Assembly: GCA_021292165.1 (NCBI GenBank)
Contig: CM037888.1
Span: 29,005,140-29,069,139 of the forward strand
Length of the DNA: 64,000 nucleotides
Reading direction: 5' to 3'
Source: Shinisaurus crocodilurus
Lineage: Eukaryota > Chordata > Lepidosauria > Squamata > Shinisauridae
The stretch's first letter is position 1; each line of letters opens with the position of its first letter. The notes beneath the pieces are model-generated. The model had not been told where the DNA came from, did not search any database, and saw only the letters and a program-made list of their open reading frames with translations. Below are positions 10,142-21,611 of the stretch, piece by piece. A program made the translations under genes and the position numbers.

Positions 10142-10760
10142 ACATAAGAACAGAAGAAGAGCCCTGATGCTGGATCAGACCAAGGATCCATCCAGTCCAG
10201 CATTCTGTTCACACAGTGGCCACCCAGCTGCCCACGGGAAACCCACAAGCAGGACATGAGTTTAAGAGCACCCTCCTGCCCATGTTCCCCAGCAACTGGT
10301 GTACATAGGCATACTGCCTCTGATACTAGAGGTAGCATGTAGCCATCAGGACTAGTAGCCATTGATAGCCTTCTCCTCCATGAATTTGTCCAGTCCTCTT
10401 TTAAAGCCCTCCAAATTGGTGGCCGTCACTATTTCTTGTGGAAGTGAGTTTCATAGTTTAACTTTGCACTGTGTGGAGAAGTACCGTACTTCCTTTTCTC
10501 TGTCCCGAATCTCCCACCAGTCAGCTTCCTGGGATGACCCCATTGGGTTCTAGTATGAGAGAGGGAGAGAAATGTCTCCCTATCCACTTTCTCCAGACCA
10601 TGCATAATTATGTACACCTCTATCATGTCTCCCCTTACTTGCCTTTTCTCTAAGCTTAACAGTTCCAGATGTTGTAACCAGATGTTGTAGAGGGTGAGGA
10701 TAGATAGAGGGGACAGGGCTAGTCTGCTCCCCTTCCTCGTGTGCTTCAGGAACGCCTGAA
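10142..10760 (-). mobile_element. CR1-type LINE 3' end, minus strand
   Basis: The reverse complement reads through the RT-ORF C-terminus (AGGGGAGACATGATAGAGGT, encoding RGDMIEVY-like words) and the 3' UTR, with the TTCTTATGTAC end at 10142. Confidence 0.7.
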
Positions 10761-10794
10761 TACAGAGATGATCACCTACTAATGCCACATCAGA

Positions 10795-11266
10795 CTACAG
10801 AACTATGCATGGTGTGGAGAAATTGGACAAGGAGACGTTTTTCTCCCTCTCTAGAATACTAGAACCCAGTGGGGTCATCCCATGAAGCTGATTGGTGGGA
10901 GATTCAGGACAGATAAAAGGAAACCCTTCTTCGCATAGCACATAGTTAAACTGTGGCATTCACTTCCACAAGATGTAGTGATGGCCAACAACTTGGATGG
11001 CTTTAAAAGAGGATTAAACGAATTCATGGAGGAGAAGGCTATCAATGGCTGACTAGTCATGACAGCTGTATATTACCTCCAGTATCAGAAGCAACATTCC
11101 TCTCAATGCCAGTTACTGGGGAATGTGAGTGGGAAGGTGTTATTGTGCTCATGTCTTACTTGCAGGTTTCCTGTGGGAAGTGGGTTGGCCACTGTGTGAA
11201 CAGAATGCTGGACTAGATGGAGCCTTGGCCCGATCCAGCATGGCTCTTCTTATGTTCTTATGCTTT
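10795..11266 (+). mobile_element. CR1-type LINE 3' end, plus strand
   Basis: Starts within the ORF C-terminus (GGTCATCCCATGAAGCTGAT, GGATGGCTTTAAAAGAGGAT) and ends CTTCTTATGTTCTTA. It lies back-to-back with the minus-strand copy at 10142-10760. Confidence 0.75.
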
Positions 11267-12214
11267 GAGGGCACAGCTACAGTGGCCAACTGAAAAGCTG
11301 GCGACCCTAGCACAGCTGTTGGTTTTGTCTGCTGGTGTCAATTCCTGTTATCCTTCTAATGTTGGAAATGAATGGGGAAAGCAGCTGAACCATGATTAGT
11401 ATCGATTCAGGCATTTGGACACCTGGTGAGAATCAGGGGACTTTCCAATGGCAAGGGGAGTACAGAGAAAGAATTGAGGCTCAATCCATGGATGTTTTTG
11501 AAAATTAAGGGCACTTGAGAGGGACAGTCTTGTTCCATCCCCGTTTCTCTGAACTAGATGGCTGTTTGCAACGGACGCCAACTTTCTATTTATTTTTACA
11601 CTGGAAGTCTTAAGTCTGATGATACTTTGGATCAAGCCAACCCTGATATTGATTATTCATAATCTGCCAAGTCCACTCTGCCAAAACCTCTCCTGTGCTG
11701 AGAAGGTTCATTATATATTGGATTGCCAACAATCCAAGGCCGTGGGTGGAAGGGAAGAGGAAACAAGCCTGGATGGATTGTTGCGGTGTCTCGGCACCAA
11801 CTGCTAGGACAAGAGTTCAGAAAGTTGGCTTTCTTTCCCCAGTCTAGGCTTCTCACCACCATTTTTTATAATTTTCAAAACCGTGTCCTTTGAGTGTCCT
11901 AGCGGAGCCAGCCAAGGAGGAGGAACCTGGCTAGCTCAGCAGGGCTCTGATGCTTGTGCTTATTCCCACAAGGCTGGTGAGTGGAAGTTCCACAACAGAG
12001 TGTACGAGGCAAAATGAATTATGAGGGGCAAAGGAGTTACCGTATGCTCACTGGCTTACCCAAGCTGCCTCGGCACCACTGCCAGTCCAGCACCCTGCCG
12101 GCCCCTTTCTTAGCACACACCCCCCCCGGAGAAAAAAGCAGCAGGCAAGGGCACAGCCACAACTGTGGAAGTCCGGAGGAGCAGCCCGTGGCCAGTAAAT
12201 GCAAGAGAGGAGTA
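11267..12214. other. no gene recognised
   Basis: Several ORFs under 100 codons without recognisable domains. No named repeat. Confidence 0.4.
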
Positions 12215-12480
12215 TCCATAGCCTTTGGGTGCTTGCAGACAGAGGGCTAACAGCCAGAAAGCATTGTACAGCTATTCCGTCCGTTTTCCCTTTAACCGAT
12301 TTTCTGCGGTAAGAAAAAAGGCAGAAGGAACATTGGGAAAACACGGGAAGGCTACACCGCATGGAAGATGATAACATCTGGATCCCCAGTAAAAAAAATC
12401 TGTGAATGAGGCAGGGCCATGGCATGATAACAGCCATGTTTGGAAGCAGATCAGAGTATTATTCCAGGTCAGACTCATCT
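12215..12480. mobile_element. interspersed repeat shared with 30690-30960
   Basis: Shares ordered words with 30690-30960 (GGGAAAACAC, GGAAGGCTACA, GAAGATGAT, GTGAATGAGGCAGGGC), so this is an interspersed repeat. The class is not determined. Confidence 0.4.
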
Positions 12481-12489
12481 CACTCAGAG

Positions 12490-12665
12490 TTCTCTACTTC
12501 ATCCTGACCGGAGCAGGATGAAGGGTACCCAGGGTCTCAGGCAAAGGGTGTTTTTCCCATCACCTGCTACCTGATCCTTTTCTTGTTTTAAACTGGAGAA
12601 TTGAACCCGGGATCTTATGCATGCAAAGTACACGCTCCACACTTCTACAACACTTGGGCTATACT
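12490..12665 (-). mobile_element. tRNA-derived SINE remnant, minus strand
   Basis: The reverse complement contains GCATGCATAAGATCCCGGGT followed by TCAATTCTCC, a tRNA anticodon-arm and B-box remnant. The 3' part is decayed. Confidence 0.5.
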
Positions 12666-12790
12666 TAGTCTCTCCCTGAAATTCATCCCTGTCAAGGTCA
12701 GGCTCTTCCTGTGTTTGCGTTTGTGGCTGTGAATGTGTGCGGAAGGAAAGAGAAAATCGATCTAGGCACCAGTATGAGTCTTGCTCCTTT

Positions 12791-12956
12791 CAGGACCAGT
12801 GCAAGGCAGTTTGGTGCCCTAGGCAAGATCAGATATTTAGCGCCCCCCCTTCCCACTTGAGAGCACTGTGTTTTTCCCCCAAGGCGTTTCTGGTGCCCTC
12901 TTTAGCCCTGCGCCCTAGGCAGCTGCCTAGTTGGCCTAATGGTAGCACCGGCCCTG
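12791..12956 (-). mobile_element. short hAT MITE (166 bp) with perfect TSD
   Basis: Reverse-oriented copy: CAGGACCAGTGC at the left and GCACCGGCCCTG at the right. Flanks gctccttt (12783-12790 and 12957-12964) are identical. Confidence 0.9.
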
Positions 12957-12964
12957 GCTCCTTT

Positions 12965-14059
12965 GTATGTGCATGTATCCGGTGGGAGAAAGTGCTTACC
13001 GTATGTTTCCTGCATGCTTAATCCCTTGACCACATTATGTACAAGTTTGATTTTACCTGTAGCCTGGAGTGTGGCTCAGTTCCTTGAATTTTTTGCTCCA
13101 CGTAAAGCTTACTGCTTGCTTTGCTACTGTGGCACAGTTATTCTCTAGGGCTGTGCTCATCTGCGGGGGGCTGATATCGTGTGCGGATAGCATTGCTTGA
13201 TGGCAGGAAGTTGTAAGCATGCGCAATAGGGGTACACCTTGAACGGAGCGATTTCTCTCTGCTCCATCCCTGGGTGCATGAGGATCGGCCTCCTGACCTG
13301 CAAAGTTCCACCTGCCGGGCCCTTCCCTGATGCAAGCATTGTTTGTTTCAAGAGTTGACACTGGCAACCCTAATTATGCAGAGGTCGCCACATTGTAAAA
13401 CATGCAAGAAAACAGCATTTCTTTATACACTTCTCAGCTGTTGCTATAAAAGCCCCCCTCTTGTCTCCACATAACCGTTCATAAACAAGGTGTGGGCAAC
13501 CTATTTGACCCCAAGCACTGCATGTGGCAGTGGGATGGGGGGGGTCACATGCGGTGGCCAGAGCCTGCTGTGGACAGGGCCTGGGCTAGCAAGCCCCTCA
13601 CTCCCCCACAAACACAACCTTCCCTTTGTTCACACACATGCAAAGCCGAACTACACATTATGCTATTCATGTGGCATGTAACTGAGGCGTATCTTTTTAT
13701 TTACTCTAGTGTAAGCACGCGGTGCCCTGATTCGGAACAGGGCCACTGCACTCCAGGAGAGGGGAATTAAACCTACACACACACACACACACACACACAG
13801 TTTATTTCCCAAAATTCTCCCCACGGAGGTGGGAGGGTTAACAAAAGAGGAAAAAAAAATTCAGTTGGCATCAGTCAAGGCTTTTTCTCTTTTCTTAACC
13901 CCCTCATGGGGTGGGGGGATTTCGGGAAGCAAACGCGGTGGGGAAGTTTCATCCTTGTGCAGTGGTCCTGATCCAAATCACCACCTCTGCTGAATTCTCC
14001 TGCAAACCACGCTCCCATTCAACCGTTTCGCAGGCTGGGGGAGCACAGTTTACATGGGA
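12965..14059. other. no gene; microsatellite and MITE remnant
   Basis: Holds a decayed Harbinger-like piece (about 13637-13760, CGAACTACACATTATG) and a (CA)n tract at 13774-13799. The ORFs on both strands at 13053-13367 look like chance. Confidence 0.4.
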
Positions 14060-14175
14060 GAAGAATAACAGAATCAAAGAAAAGTAGAGTTGGAAGGGGC
14101 CTACAAGGCCATCGAGTCCAACCCCCTGCTCAATGCAGGAATCCAGGTCAAAGCATCCCTGACAGATGGCTGTGG
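14060..14175 (-). mobile_element. CR1-type tail (ATTCTATG class), minus strand
   Basis: Contains GTAGAGTTGGAAGGGGCCTA and CATCGAGTCCAACCCCCTGC. The reverse complement is a CR1 3' end. The same tail is carried by the 5S-derived SINEs. Confidence 0.65.
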
Positions 14176-15009
14176 AAGTGTGACAGAGGCACACTTCCTT
14201 GGAGTGTGCCTCTCCAAGGAAGTTGTGCTCTCCCAGCTCACCGAACGGCTTCTGGGAGTGCAGTAGGAAGGAGAGTTTGGCAGAGATGGTGGTAAAATTA
14301 AACAGGGGCAGGTTGGGCCTCACTGAAGGCTTCTGAGGGCCGCGTGTGGCCCGCAGCTCAGGGGTTGCCCACATGCAACATTAGCTATCTGACTTTGAGA
14401 GCAGCTATTGACTGAACAAATCATTTAGAAGGCACAAATAAAGGTGGCAATATTGTTTGTTGTTAATGAGTAAGAAAAAAAGAAACATCCAAAAAGTTGA
14501 GTCAAACACTCCAAGACCATGTTCGCACATCGCTTTAAGGCAGGAATCCTGGCCTAATAAACCACAATATGAACAAGCACTGTGCTGGTGCATGCAGCCC
14601 ATTTGCTCTTCCCTGCACACCAGCGGGTGAAGAAACCTGGGAAGAACAGTTTTGCATTACATCCAAACCCGGATTATGGACAAGTGTGCACAAACAAGCC
14701 AGGATCATAAATCAGCTTTAAACCAGGATTTGCAGTTGGCTTGTCTGGGTGCGCTTAACCGCAATCCTGAATTCAGACACAACAAGGAACTATTCCTTCT
14801 GAGTTTGTTTACACGCTCGTGTGAAGGGAGGCTCAAGTGGGGGGGGGGCGAACGGGCTACACAGAGGAAGCAGGAGGAGCAATGGGTTCTACTGGGATGC
14901 TGTGCAGTAGGTCTGGCCTATTAGGCAAGGTGCTGGTGGGGTGGCAGAATTGGCCACATGCAGTGGTGTAGTGGGTAAATTTTAAAGTGCAGGCACTCAT
15001 CATGATGGT
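14176..15009. other. no gene recognised
   Basis: Nothing beyond short ORFs without known domains. Confidence 0.4.
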
Positions 15010-15175
15010 CAGGGCCGGTGCTACCATTAGGCCAACTAGGCAGCTGCCTAGGGCGCAGGGCTAAAGGGGGCGCCAGAAACGTTTTGTAAAAAAATACAGC
15101 GTTCTCAAGTGGGAAGGGGGGGGCACTAAATATCTGATCTTGCCTAGGGCACCAAACTGCCTTGCACCGGTCCTG
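15010..15175 (+). mobile_element. short hAT MITE (166 bp) with perfect TSD
   Basis: CAGGGCCGGTGC at the left and GCACCGGTCCTG at the right. Flanks atgatggt (15002-15009 and 15176-15183) are identical. Confidence 0.9.
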
Positions 15176-15183
15176 ATGATGGT

Positions 15184-15689
15184 CGCCACATAGCCATGCT
15201 GCCAAGGAGAGGCCAAAATTGCAGGCTGCTGTGTTGACACATATCACCAAACCAGTTCTGGGAGTTTTCATCTGCGAGGAGCAGGTATTTTGTAAGGCTG
15301 ATGGGTCTGAATTGAGTCACCCCAAAACACTTTACATATTGTTGCTGGGAAAATGCACCCCACCCCCCCACCCCCCGGCAACTGTGGCAGCAGCAGGAAG
15401 ACAGATAGCCCATGATGTGCCTGGTTCCTGTCTGTTGCTGTGGGAACTTTCTCTGTGGAGCTTGCAGTGTGGGTTCAAGTTCTGGGTACTCTGTCTCTCT
15501 TGCCCCCTGACACAGGACTGTATTTACCAGGCATGCAAAAGGCAAGTGGGGGCCACGTTCACCCCTTCCCCCTGGTGGGGCTCGAACTCCCGTCTCGTTT
15601 CCCAGCCCCATGCGCCATGCAATGAGCCGCTGGGACGTTGCTGCTGTCGGTGTATGTCTGTGGCTGCCCTTGCCGCATGTCTTTTGCAC
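15184..15689. other. no gene recognised
   Basis: Fairly long ORFs exist on both strands, but the minus one runs into the adjacent L2-like repeat and neither shows a protein family. Confidence 0.4.
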
Positions 15690-15910
15690 CCTGGGTGGGT
15701 GACCTCCGCCACGCCCCCTCTCTGCTGAGCTTCCGCCGCTCATTAAAAACTTGGCTATTCAGGCGGGAACATGGGGTGGGTTAATGATTTTAAAATTTTA
15801 TATTGTTTTAAATGTATTTTATCCTGTTTTTTATCTTGTGTTTTTATCTGTGTACATCGCCCAGGGTGGCCGGTGGCCGGCCAGATGGGCGATAAATAAA
15901 TATTATTATT

Positions 15911-15946
<36 letters not shown>
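15690..15946 (+). mobile_element. L2-like LINE 3' end with (AAT)n tail
   Basis: GACCTCCGCCACGCCCCCTC, then TATTCAGGCGGGAACATGG, then CAGATGGGCGATAAATAAAT, running into a (TAA)n microsatellite at 15899-15946. Plus-strand partner of 2706-3050. Confidence 0.65.
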
Positions 15947-16727
15947 TTTGAACCCTTGTCCCAGAACGAATGTGTGTGTGTGCTTTCTGCAGGCATCTTG
16001 CCCGGGGAGCTATGTGAGCGCTGCGTTGCGTGTCGTCTTCTCCTTCCTCCCCTGTGTGTGTGTGTTGTGCGCCTAAAGCACTGATGGTGAGCAGCATGAG
16101 GGGGTTGAGCCCCAGCCTATAGCGATGCCTGGAGCTGGCAATCAATCAAATCAAATCTTTATTGCGGTCCAAGACCAGCCTGGAGCTGGCAGTGGTGGAG
16201 CCATTGCTGGCTGGGCCACTGGGGGTGGGCGTGGGCTTACGGCTTTCTCTTACCTGTTGTGTGCGCGCTGGCAGCATGTCCCCTTCATCGTGAGCTCACT
16301 GGCTGCCTCTACACGAGGTCGAGTGGCCACGTGTCCTACTTCACAGAGGACAGTCCTCTATTTGACAGCGGCTTCTATTTGAAGGGCTCTACTGGCGAGA
16401 TGTATTGCACTTCTGTTTAAATCAGCGGTGCAGAACCTCAGGACTGGGAGTGAAAAAAAACCGGCCCACCCGCGGCCCCAACCTGGCCCTCTGGGCTTCT
16501 ATACGCACCCATGTCCCCTGTCCCCAAACTGTGTCCCCTGACCACCAATCATTTGGTGGCTTCCTGGCTTTTGAACAGTTTCCCCACCATTCTAAAAGGT
16601 CGAGGGCTTTAAATAAAGAACATGCTGGTATTTTTGGCCCTGCCCAGCACAGAAATGTGACCCCTGAAATCTTCTCTGGAGTGGAATTTGGCCCTTGGGC
16701 AGAAATAGGTTCTACACCCCTGATTTA

Positions 16728-16975
16728 AATAATAACAACAGCAACAATAACATTTATATCCCACCTTTTCCCCTCTTGCCAGGAACCCAAGGCAGCTTAC
16801 ATGGTCCTCCTCCTCTCTAGTTTATCCTCCATTTTATCCTCACAACAACCCCGCGAGGTAGTTTAGGCTGAGAGTCAGTGACTGGCCCAAAGTCACACAG
16901 TGAGCTTCATGGGTGAGTGGGGACTAGAACCCCGATCTCTAACCGCTCTAACCGCTACACCACACTGCCTCTCAA
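16728..16975 (-). mobile_element. MIR-like CORE SINE, minus strand
   Basis: Tail-to-head minus-strand copy with the words CACAACAACCCCGCGAGGTA and GGCCCAAAGTCACACAGTGA. It ends in a tRNA-like head (reverse complement GTGTGGTGTAGCGGTTAG). Confidence 0.75.
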
Positions 16976-17363
16976 ATGTAGAAATAGCCATTATTTCTAA
17001 ATTTGCATCTGTACATATAAATTAATTAGCATAGGCTCATTTTATGCAAAGCAGCCTCCTCTGTTGTCCTCTTATCTGGTGATGCAGTTCTTCTCTTTCG
17101 CCGCCCCCCCCCCCGGGCATGTGGCCAGCAGTGGCGTCGTCACCAGCACAGTTCCTGATTGGTGGCCACTGGTGGTGCTTCCAGGGATATTGGGGACATC
17201 ATCTCTTGTCATTTTTCACACTGTTTTTATTATTTTCTGGAAGCATATTTCCCCCCTCCCGGCACAGCATGCATTGCATATGGCAGCCGCTTCACTGGTG
17301 CAGTGCCGGCACCGGAGTAATCCCCATGTGGGTATAAGACTGTTCTGTGAAGTTCTAAAGATT
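16976..17363. other. no gene recognised
   Basis: Unassigned sequence with overlapping short ORFs. Confidence 0.35.
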
Positions 17364-17798
17364 CTGGGGTGGCACAAGGTCCTGAAAAGATCCGGGGCTC
17401 AGGTCCACAGGAGAGAGAAAAAAAATGCACAAATTTGTGCCTGCTACATAATGTACATGTGCTCTAAAAGTCTCTCTCTGTGTGTGTGTCTTTAAAGGGC
17501 CATAAGGACACCCCTGTTTGTAAAAAGGGATGGATGGACAGGGGAGAGGAGGGCATTTGATTTCAGGGGAAAAATCCTCAGGCAGAAAGATTGGGGGGGG
17601 GGGGAGCAGCAGGAGATGAAGCGCAAGTGGGAAAAAGCCAGCTCCTCCAGGGGGATCAGATGCAACAGAGATCCTCAGGGCCCCTGCACCTTTATTTCAG
17701 CAAGTGCCCCTGGACAGCAGGGTGGTGGGGCAGAGGGCCTCCCAGAGATTGGGGGCTCCAGCTCTATTTAAATGGGCCACCCCCTAACACCGCCTCTT
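17364..17798 (+). mobile_element. hAT-like element (long family), no TSD seen
   Basis: Shares the words GATCCGGGGCTCAGGTCCAC, CTCCCAGAGATTGGGGGCTC and AACACCGCC with 1473-2132, 23005-23694 and 30019-30677. It has no nested insertion, so it shows the uninterrupted arrangement. The ends are mutated. Confidence 0.65.
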
Positions 17799-18451
17799 CT
17801 GGGCAGGGAAGCAAACCCTGAAAAACAGCAGAGGTAGCAGCAACAACTCAACATTGACAGGATTTCAGCAAGGCATGCGCAAGGCAGGGACAAAACAGGG
17901 TCATTGATTGACTACGGGCTGGTAAATAGGGACCCTTGGATCATAGGCACAGCTAGTTGGAAAGCACAATAAAGAAAAACCCAGCCCAGGCCAGCACCCT
18001 GGTGTCCCCCCCCCCCCCCCAATTTTGCTAGGCAAAGTCGCCATTTCCCTTTTCTCTTTCCTTCTTTGTCGATGAGCTAATCCCGGGCCTGTTGCTATAG
18101 AAACCATGGCACTGCAGGAGGGAAGTTTCCCCTGCAAGAGAGGAGCTGCTGCCACCCGGCGGCGGAAAGTGGGGCAAAAAAGGCTCCAAAAAAATCCCCC
18201 ACCAGCCCCAACTCCTTGGTGTGTCCGGAAGGTATTTCTGGAAGCTTCCGAAATGCACAGCAGGTTTGGTCTGGTATCAGAGAGACAGCAGAAGTTAGCA
18301 GCCTCCGCCGCGGAGGAAGCGCTTGCCTGGTTTTTAAAGCTCTTAATAAAACTTTTAAATGGACCACTCATCATATAGACTACCAGGGCAGTGGGAACCA
18401 GTCAGCATTCACCAGTATATTACATTGATAGCTTCTTCACAAATAGAAATA
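17799..18451. other. no gene recognised
   Basis: Overlapping ORFs on both strands at 17901-18378 share the same DNA and show no domain. No splice pattern that I can defend. Confidence 0.4.
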
Positions 18452-18705
18452 CAGTCATGCCTTGGATTGAAAGCATAATTCGTTCCGGAAACGTGCTTGT
18501 CATCCAAAACACTCTTATATCAAAACGAAATCCAACCAAAAAAATTTGTGCAGAGATTTTTAATTTAAGCCGTACTACAGTACTTGTATTGCAAGACGTC
18601 GCTTGTATATCAAGTAAAAAATAAATAAATAAATAAATATTTAAAAATTTGCTTGTCTTGCAAGACACTCTCAAACCAAGTTACTTGCAATCCAAGGTAT
18701 TACTG
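18452..18705 (+). mobile_element. pogo/Tigger-like MITE with TA duplication
   Basis: Ends CAGTCATGCCTTGGATTG and CAATCCAAGGTATTACTG, flanked by TA on both sides. The interior reads ATTCGTTCCGGAAACGTGCT. Six copies of about 250-290 bp occur in the window; the form fits non-autonomous Tc1/mariner-pogo elements. Confidence 0.85.
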
Positions 18706-18707
18706 TA

Positions 18708-18740
<33 letters not shown>

Positions 18741-18790
18741 GTACTCAGGCTTTCTCTCCACAATATATATATATATATATATATATAGTA
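18706..18790. repeat. compound (GT)n/(AT)n microsatellite
   Basis: GT repeats pass into two AT tracts directly after the Tigger-like element. Confidence 0.85.
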
Positions 18791-19025
18791 AAAGAGGCCA
18801 TGGGATTAAAATTTATGTATAAGTATACTAACATGAGGATGATCTAACCTTATGTACACACCAACTTTTCTTTATTTACTAGCAAACCGACCCAGCTACA
18901 ACATACAACAAACAAATAAATAAATACTAGCAAACCGACCCAGCTACAAGCAGGTTAGAATAGTCCTTCGTCTGATATAGCAAAGCCTTCCAGCAAACGT
19001 GCTGAGCTGTCAAAGGTGGACACAT

Positions 19026-19361
19026 TGATTGGGTTCAGACAACACAATAACCCACATTCAAGGGTTGAGTGTGGGTTTTCGATGAACCGTGGGTTCTTGT
19101 TGAAACATGAGTTATCGTGTTGTCTGAACTCAGCTGCGCTAACAAGCCATGGCTTGTTAACCATGAACAACCCATGAAGAAAACCCATGGTTTGTTGTTG
19201 GGTTGTCAACTGTGGGTTGTTCACCATGGTTTGTTATCTCAGCTGGGTTCGGACAACATGATAACCCTCATTTCAACAACAACCCATGGCTCAATGACAA
19301 CCCACACTCAACCCCTACTCAACTGTTGAGTGTGGGTTTTCGTGTTGTCTGAACCCAGTCA
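19026..19361. mobile_element. long inverted-repeat MITE (GGGTTCAGACAACAC family)
   Basis: Built of inverted copies of ACAACACAATAACCCACA and TGTGGGTT words; the right end is GTTGTCTGAACCCAG. Other copies: 28391-28703, 55836-56134 and 27020-27107 (partial). The transposon class is not settled. Confidence 0.65.
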
Positions 19362-19664
19362 TCGTGGCCACCCTGCCTCAGTGAAGCAATGCCCCATGGC
19401 CCCCCCAGGCATGGCCCGTGCCATGGTGCACCCCTATAGCCCTCTGAGGGAGGGGCCTGTCCACTCCATTTCCTGAAGGGGGGGCTGCCCCACAGCTGGG
19501 AGGAGGGAACAACCCTAAAATTCTGTCCCTCGGGCTATTCCCCACTGGCTTCAAACTGTCTTGACTGCAAAGCAATGTGCTGGTTAGAGAAGTCTTCCAC
19601 TAGTAGCTGAAGGAAGTTATTGCGTGCTTCAACCGCACAGACACATTTAAATTAATTTAAGGCG

Positions 19665-19795
19665 CAATCTCATGCAATCCTATGAAAAAAAAGGCCCACA
19701 ACTCCCAGCATGCCCCAGCCAGCATAGCTGGTTGGGGCATGCTGGGAGTTGTGGGTCATTTTTCTGTCTAAACATGCATAGGATTGAGCCCCTAA
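19665..19795. mobile_element. hairpin MITE (GGCGCAATC family)
   Basis: Arms GCCCACAACTCCCAGCATGC and GCATGCTGGGAGTTGTGGGT around CCAGCCAGC..GGTTGG; outer ends CAATCC / GGATTG. Confidence 0.7.
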
Positions 19796-20149
19796 TCAAT
19801 TAATCCTTTTAGATGATGATGATGATCATAATAAAAATAATAAAAATTTCTCCAAGATACACACCCCTAGGGTCCCTTTAGTATGCATCCCAAGTTTCAG
19901 GTGTCTACGTTTCACAGTCTTGGAGCTATGGCAGTGATGGATGGACAGTCAGACACACACACCCCTCTTATATTATGATAGATTATTCCACTCCACCTTC
20001 CTAAGGGGGGCATGAATGTCCCCCTACCTCCCCCCATCACAACAACCCTCACAGGTATGTCATGTGGAGAGAGAATGACTAATCTTTGTGGCTCAATAAG
20101 GATTTGAACCTGGGGCTTCCAACACTACCAAATCGTCTAACCCAGCCTT

Positions 20150-20397
20150 ATCTATTATTTATTTATTTATTACATTCATCATATCCTGCCTTTTTTCCTG
20201 CAAGGAACCCAAGGAGGCTTACATAGTCCTCCTCCTCTCCATTTTATCCTCACAACAACCCTGTGAGGTAGGTTAGGCGGAGAGTCAGTGACTGGCCCAA
20301 AGTCACCCACTGAGCTTCATGGCCAAGTGAGGGACTAGAACCCGGATCTCCCGAGTCCCAGTGCCAGCACTCTACCCGCTGCACCACACTGGCTCCT
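20150..20397 (-). mobile_element. MIR-like CORE SINE, minus strand
   Basis: ATTT-rich tail, ATCCTGCCTTTTTTCCTGC, CACAACAACCCTGTGAGGTA, head (reverse complement CCAGTGTGGTGCAGCGGGTA). Confidence 0.8.
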
Positions 20398-21184
20398 ATA
20401 TTTCTAAGGATGCAATACGTAGAAAAAGCCACATCAGACTTGGTTGTTCTTCCGTTTTGTTTTTTTTAAAATTTTGCTTTCAGGAAACATGAAAGACATG
20501 CAGGCGGATATGGCAATAGATGCTGCTTCACATACCTGGGAGTGAAGCTGCTTATTTTAGGTCGGAGTGGTGGTGGGCAAGTGCGGGGCATTTGGGGCCC
20601 TTTTTGCCCCCCACACCCACTCTGCATGGGCTGTACTCTGCCGGTGCCCCATAGAACTGCCCCCACGCCCCACGGTGGCGGCAAAAGAAGTCACAGTTTG
20701 CCACCAGAATTTGGTGGCAAACCACAACAGAGCGGTTATTAGGTCAAATTTAGCTAGAGAACAAACTAAATTTTAGCTATTTACTGCTCTGTAGTGGTAA
20801 ACGGGATGAAGGGCTTGTTGTTGTTGGTTTTGCCCACCCCTGCTTTAGGTTATTAATACTGCATGCAATTAAATAAATAGTAACACATTGAGCTATCTGT
20901 ATTTAGGTTCCTGCCGTTCTGCACTGATTTCACTCTTGCAGCCAATGGCCTGCTCGCCGGAACATTTCTGGTTACAGGCCTGCTTTCAGGTGCCCTAAAA
21001 ATTCCTTCTTCCCTTGCTCACAGTCGGGCCCTCCTAGTCATCAGGGCAAAGATTCTACGATGCTTTTCTCCTTCCCTGCCCATCCAACCACAGGCCAAGC
21101 GGCTTGCCAGCTCTAAATGCAAGGGAAAGCAGATTCATTTCAGTTCTGAAAATTCCAAGAAATTTATAATTGTGTTCTGTATTG

Positions 21185-21187
<3 letters not shown>
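20398..21187. other. no gene recognised
   Basis: Unassigned sequence; short ORFs only. Confidence 0.4.

Positions 21188-21222
<35 letters not shown>
21188..21222. repeat. (TA)n microsatellite
   Basis: Uninterrupted AT dinucleotides. Confidence 0.9.
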
Positions 21223-21223
<1 letters not shown>

Positions 21224-21279
21224 TTAAATAATGTGGCTTTGTTACAATGGCTATAATGGTCGGCGGAACTATGGAGATT

Positions 21280-21340
21280 GATGTAGAAGTAGAAGAATCT
21301 GCAAAGGATTCTCTGGAAGTAGAAGAATCTGCAAAGGATT
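21280..21340. repeat. two-copy 30-bp tandem repeat, coding-like
   Basis: GAAGTAGAAGAATCTGCAAA occurs twice, 30 bp apart. In the plus frame starting at 21247 it reads EVEESAKDSL then EVEESAKDLS. The frame then enters a DNA-transposon remnant at about 21373, so this is not an intact gene. No family recognised. Confidence 0.6.
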
Positions 21341-21372
21341 TGAGTCCTCTAGTGGTAAAATATGTTATTGCA

Positions 21373-21590
21373 CTATTTATTTACCATATTCATACGGCCG
21401 CCCATCAACATGTGTTCTCTGGGTGGTGGGCGGCACGATCCAGTGCGGCTGTCCGTAACCCTCCAAACTCGGAGGGTTATGGGCATCCTTGGGAGGAGCA
21501 TTTTTCCAAGGTCCGAGCTGGGACTCCGAATTTTCCTATGACTGTCTAGACTCTGTCTAGCGGCCGTAGGATTGCACTTTACCAAACCAA
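21373..21590. mobile_element. non-autonomous DNA element fragment (GGCCGTAGGATTGCAC family)
   Basis: Words AACCCTCCAAACTCGGAGGG, CTGTCTAGAC and GGCCGTAGGATTGCAC are shared with 37505-37880, 38975-39441, 41831-42160 and 43768-43882. Confidence 0.5.
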
Positions 21591-21611
21591 GAATAAAATA
21601 CAATATTAACA

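Noticed and set aside
9789..10145. Frames with repeated VFSNLGSPDVFGLQLPACPS words (also 5714, 43467, 54699, 58188)
   Set aside because: These words are translations of the hairpin MITE, not a protein family.
15144..15743. 199-codon minus frame and 169-codon plus frame
   Set aside because: The two overlap on opposite strands, run into the hAT MITE or L2-like tail, and show no domain or splice signals.
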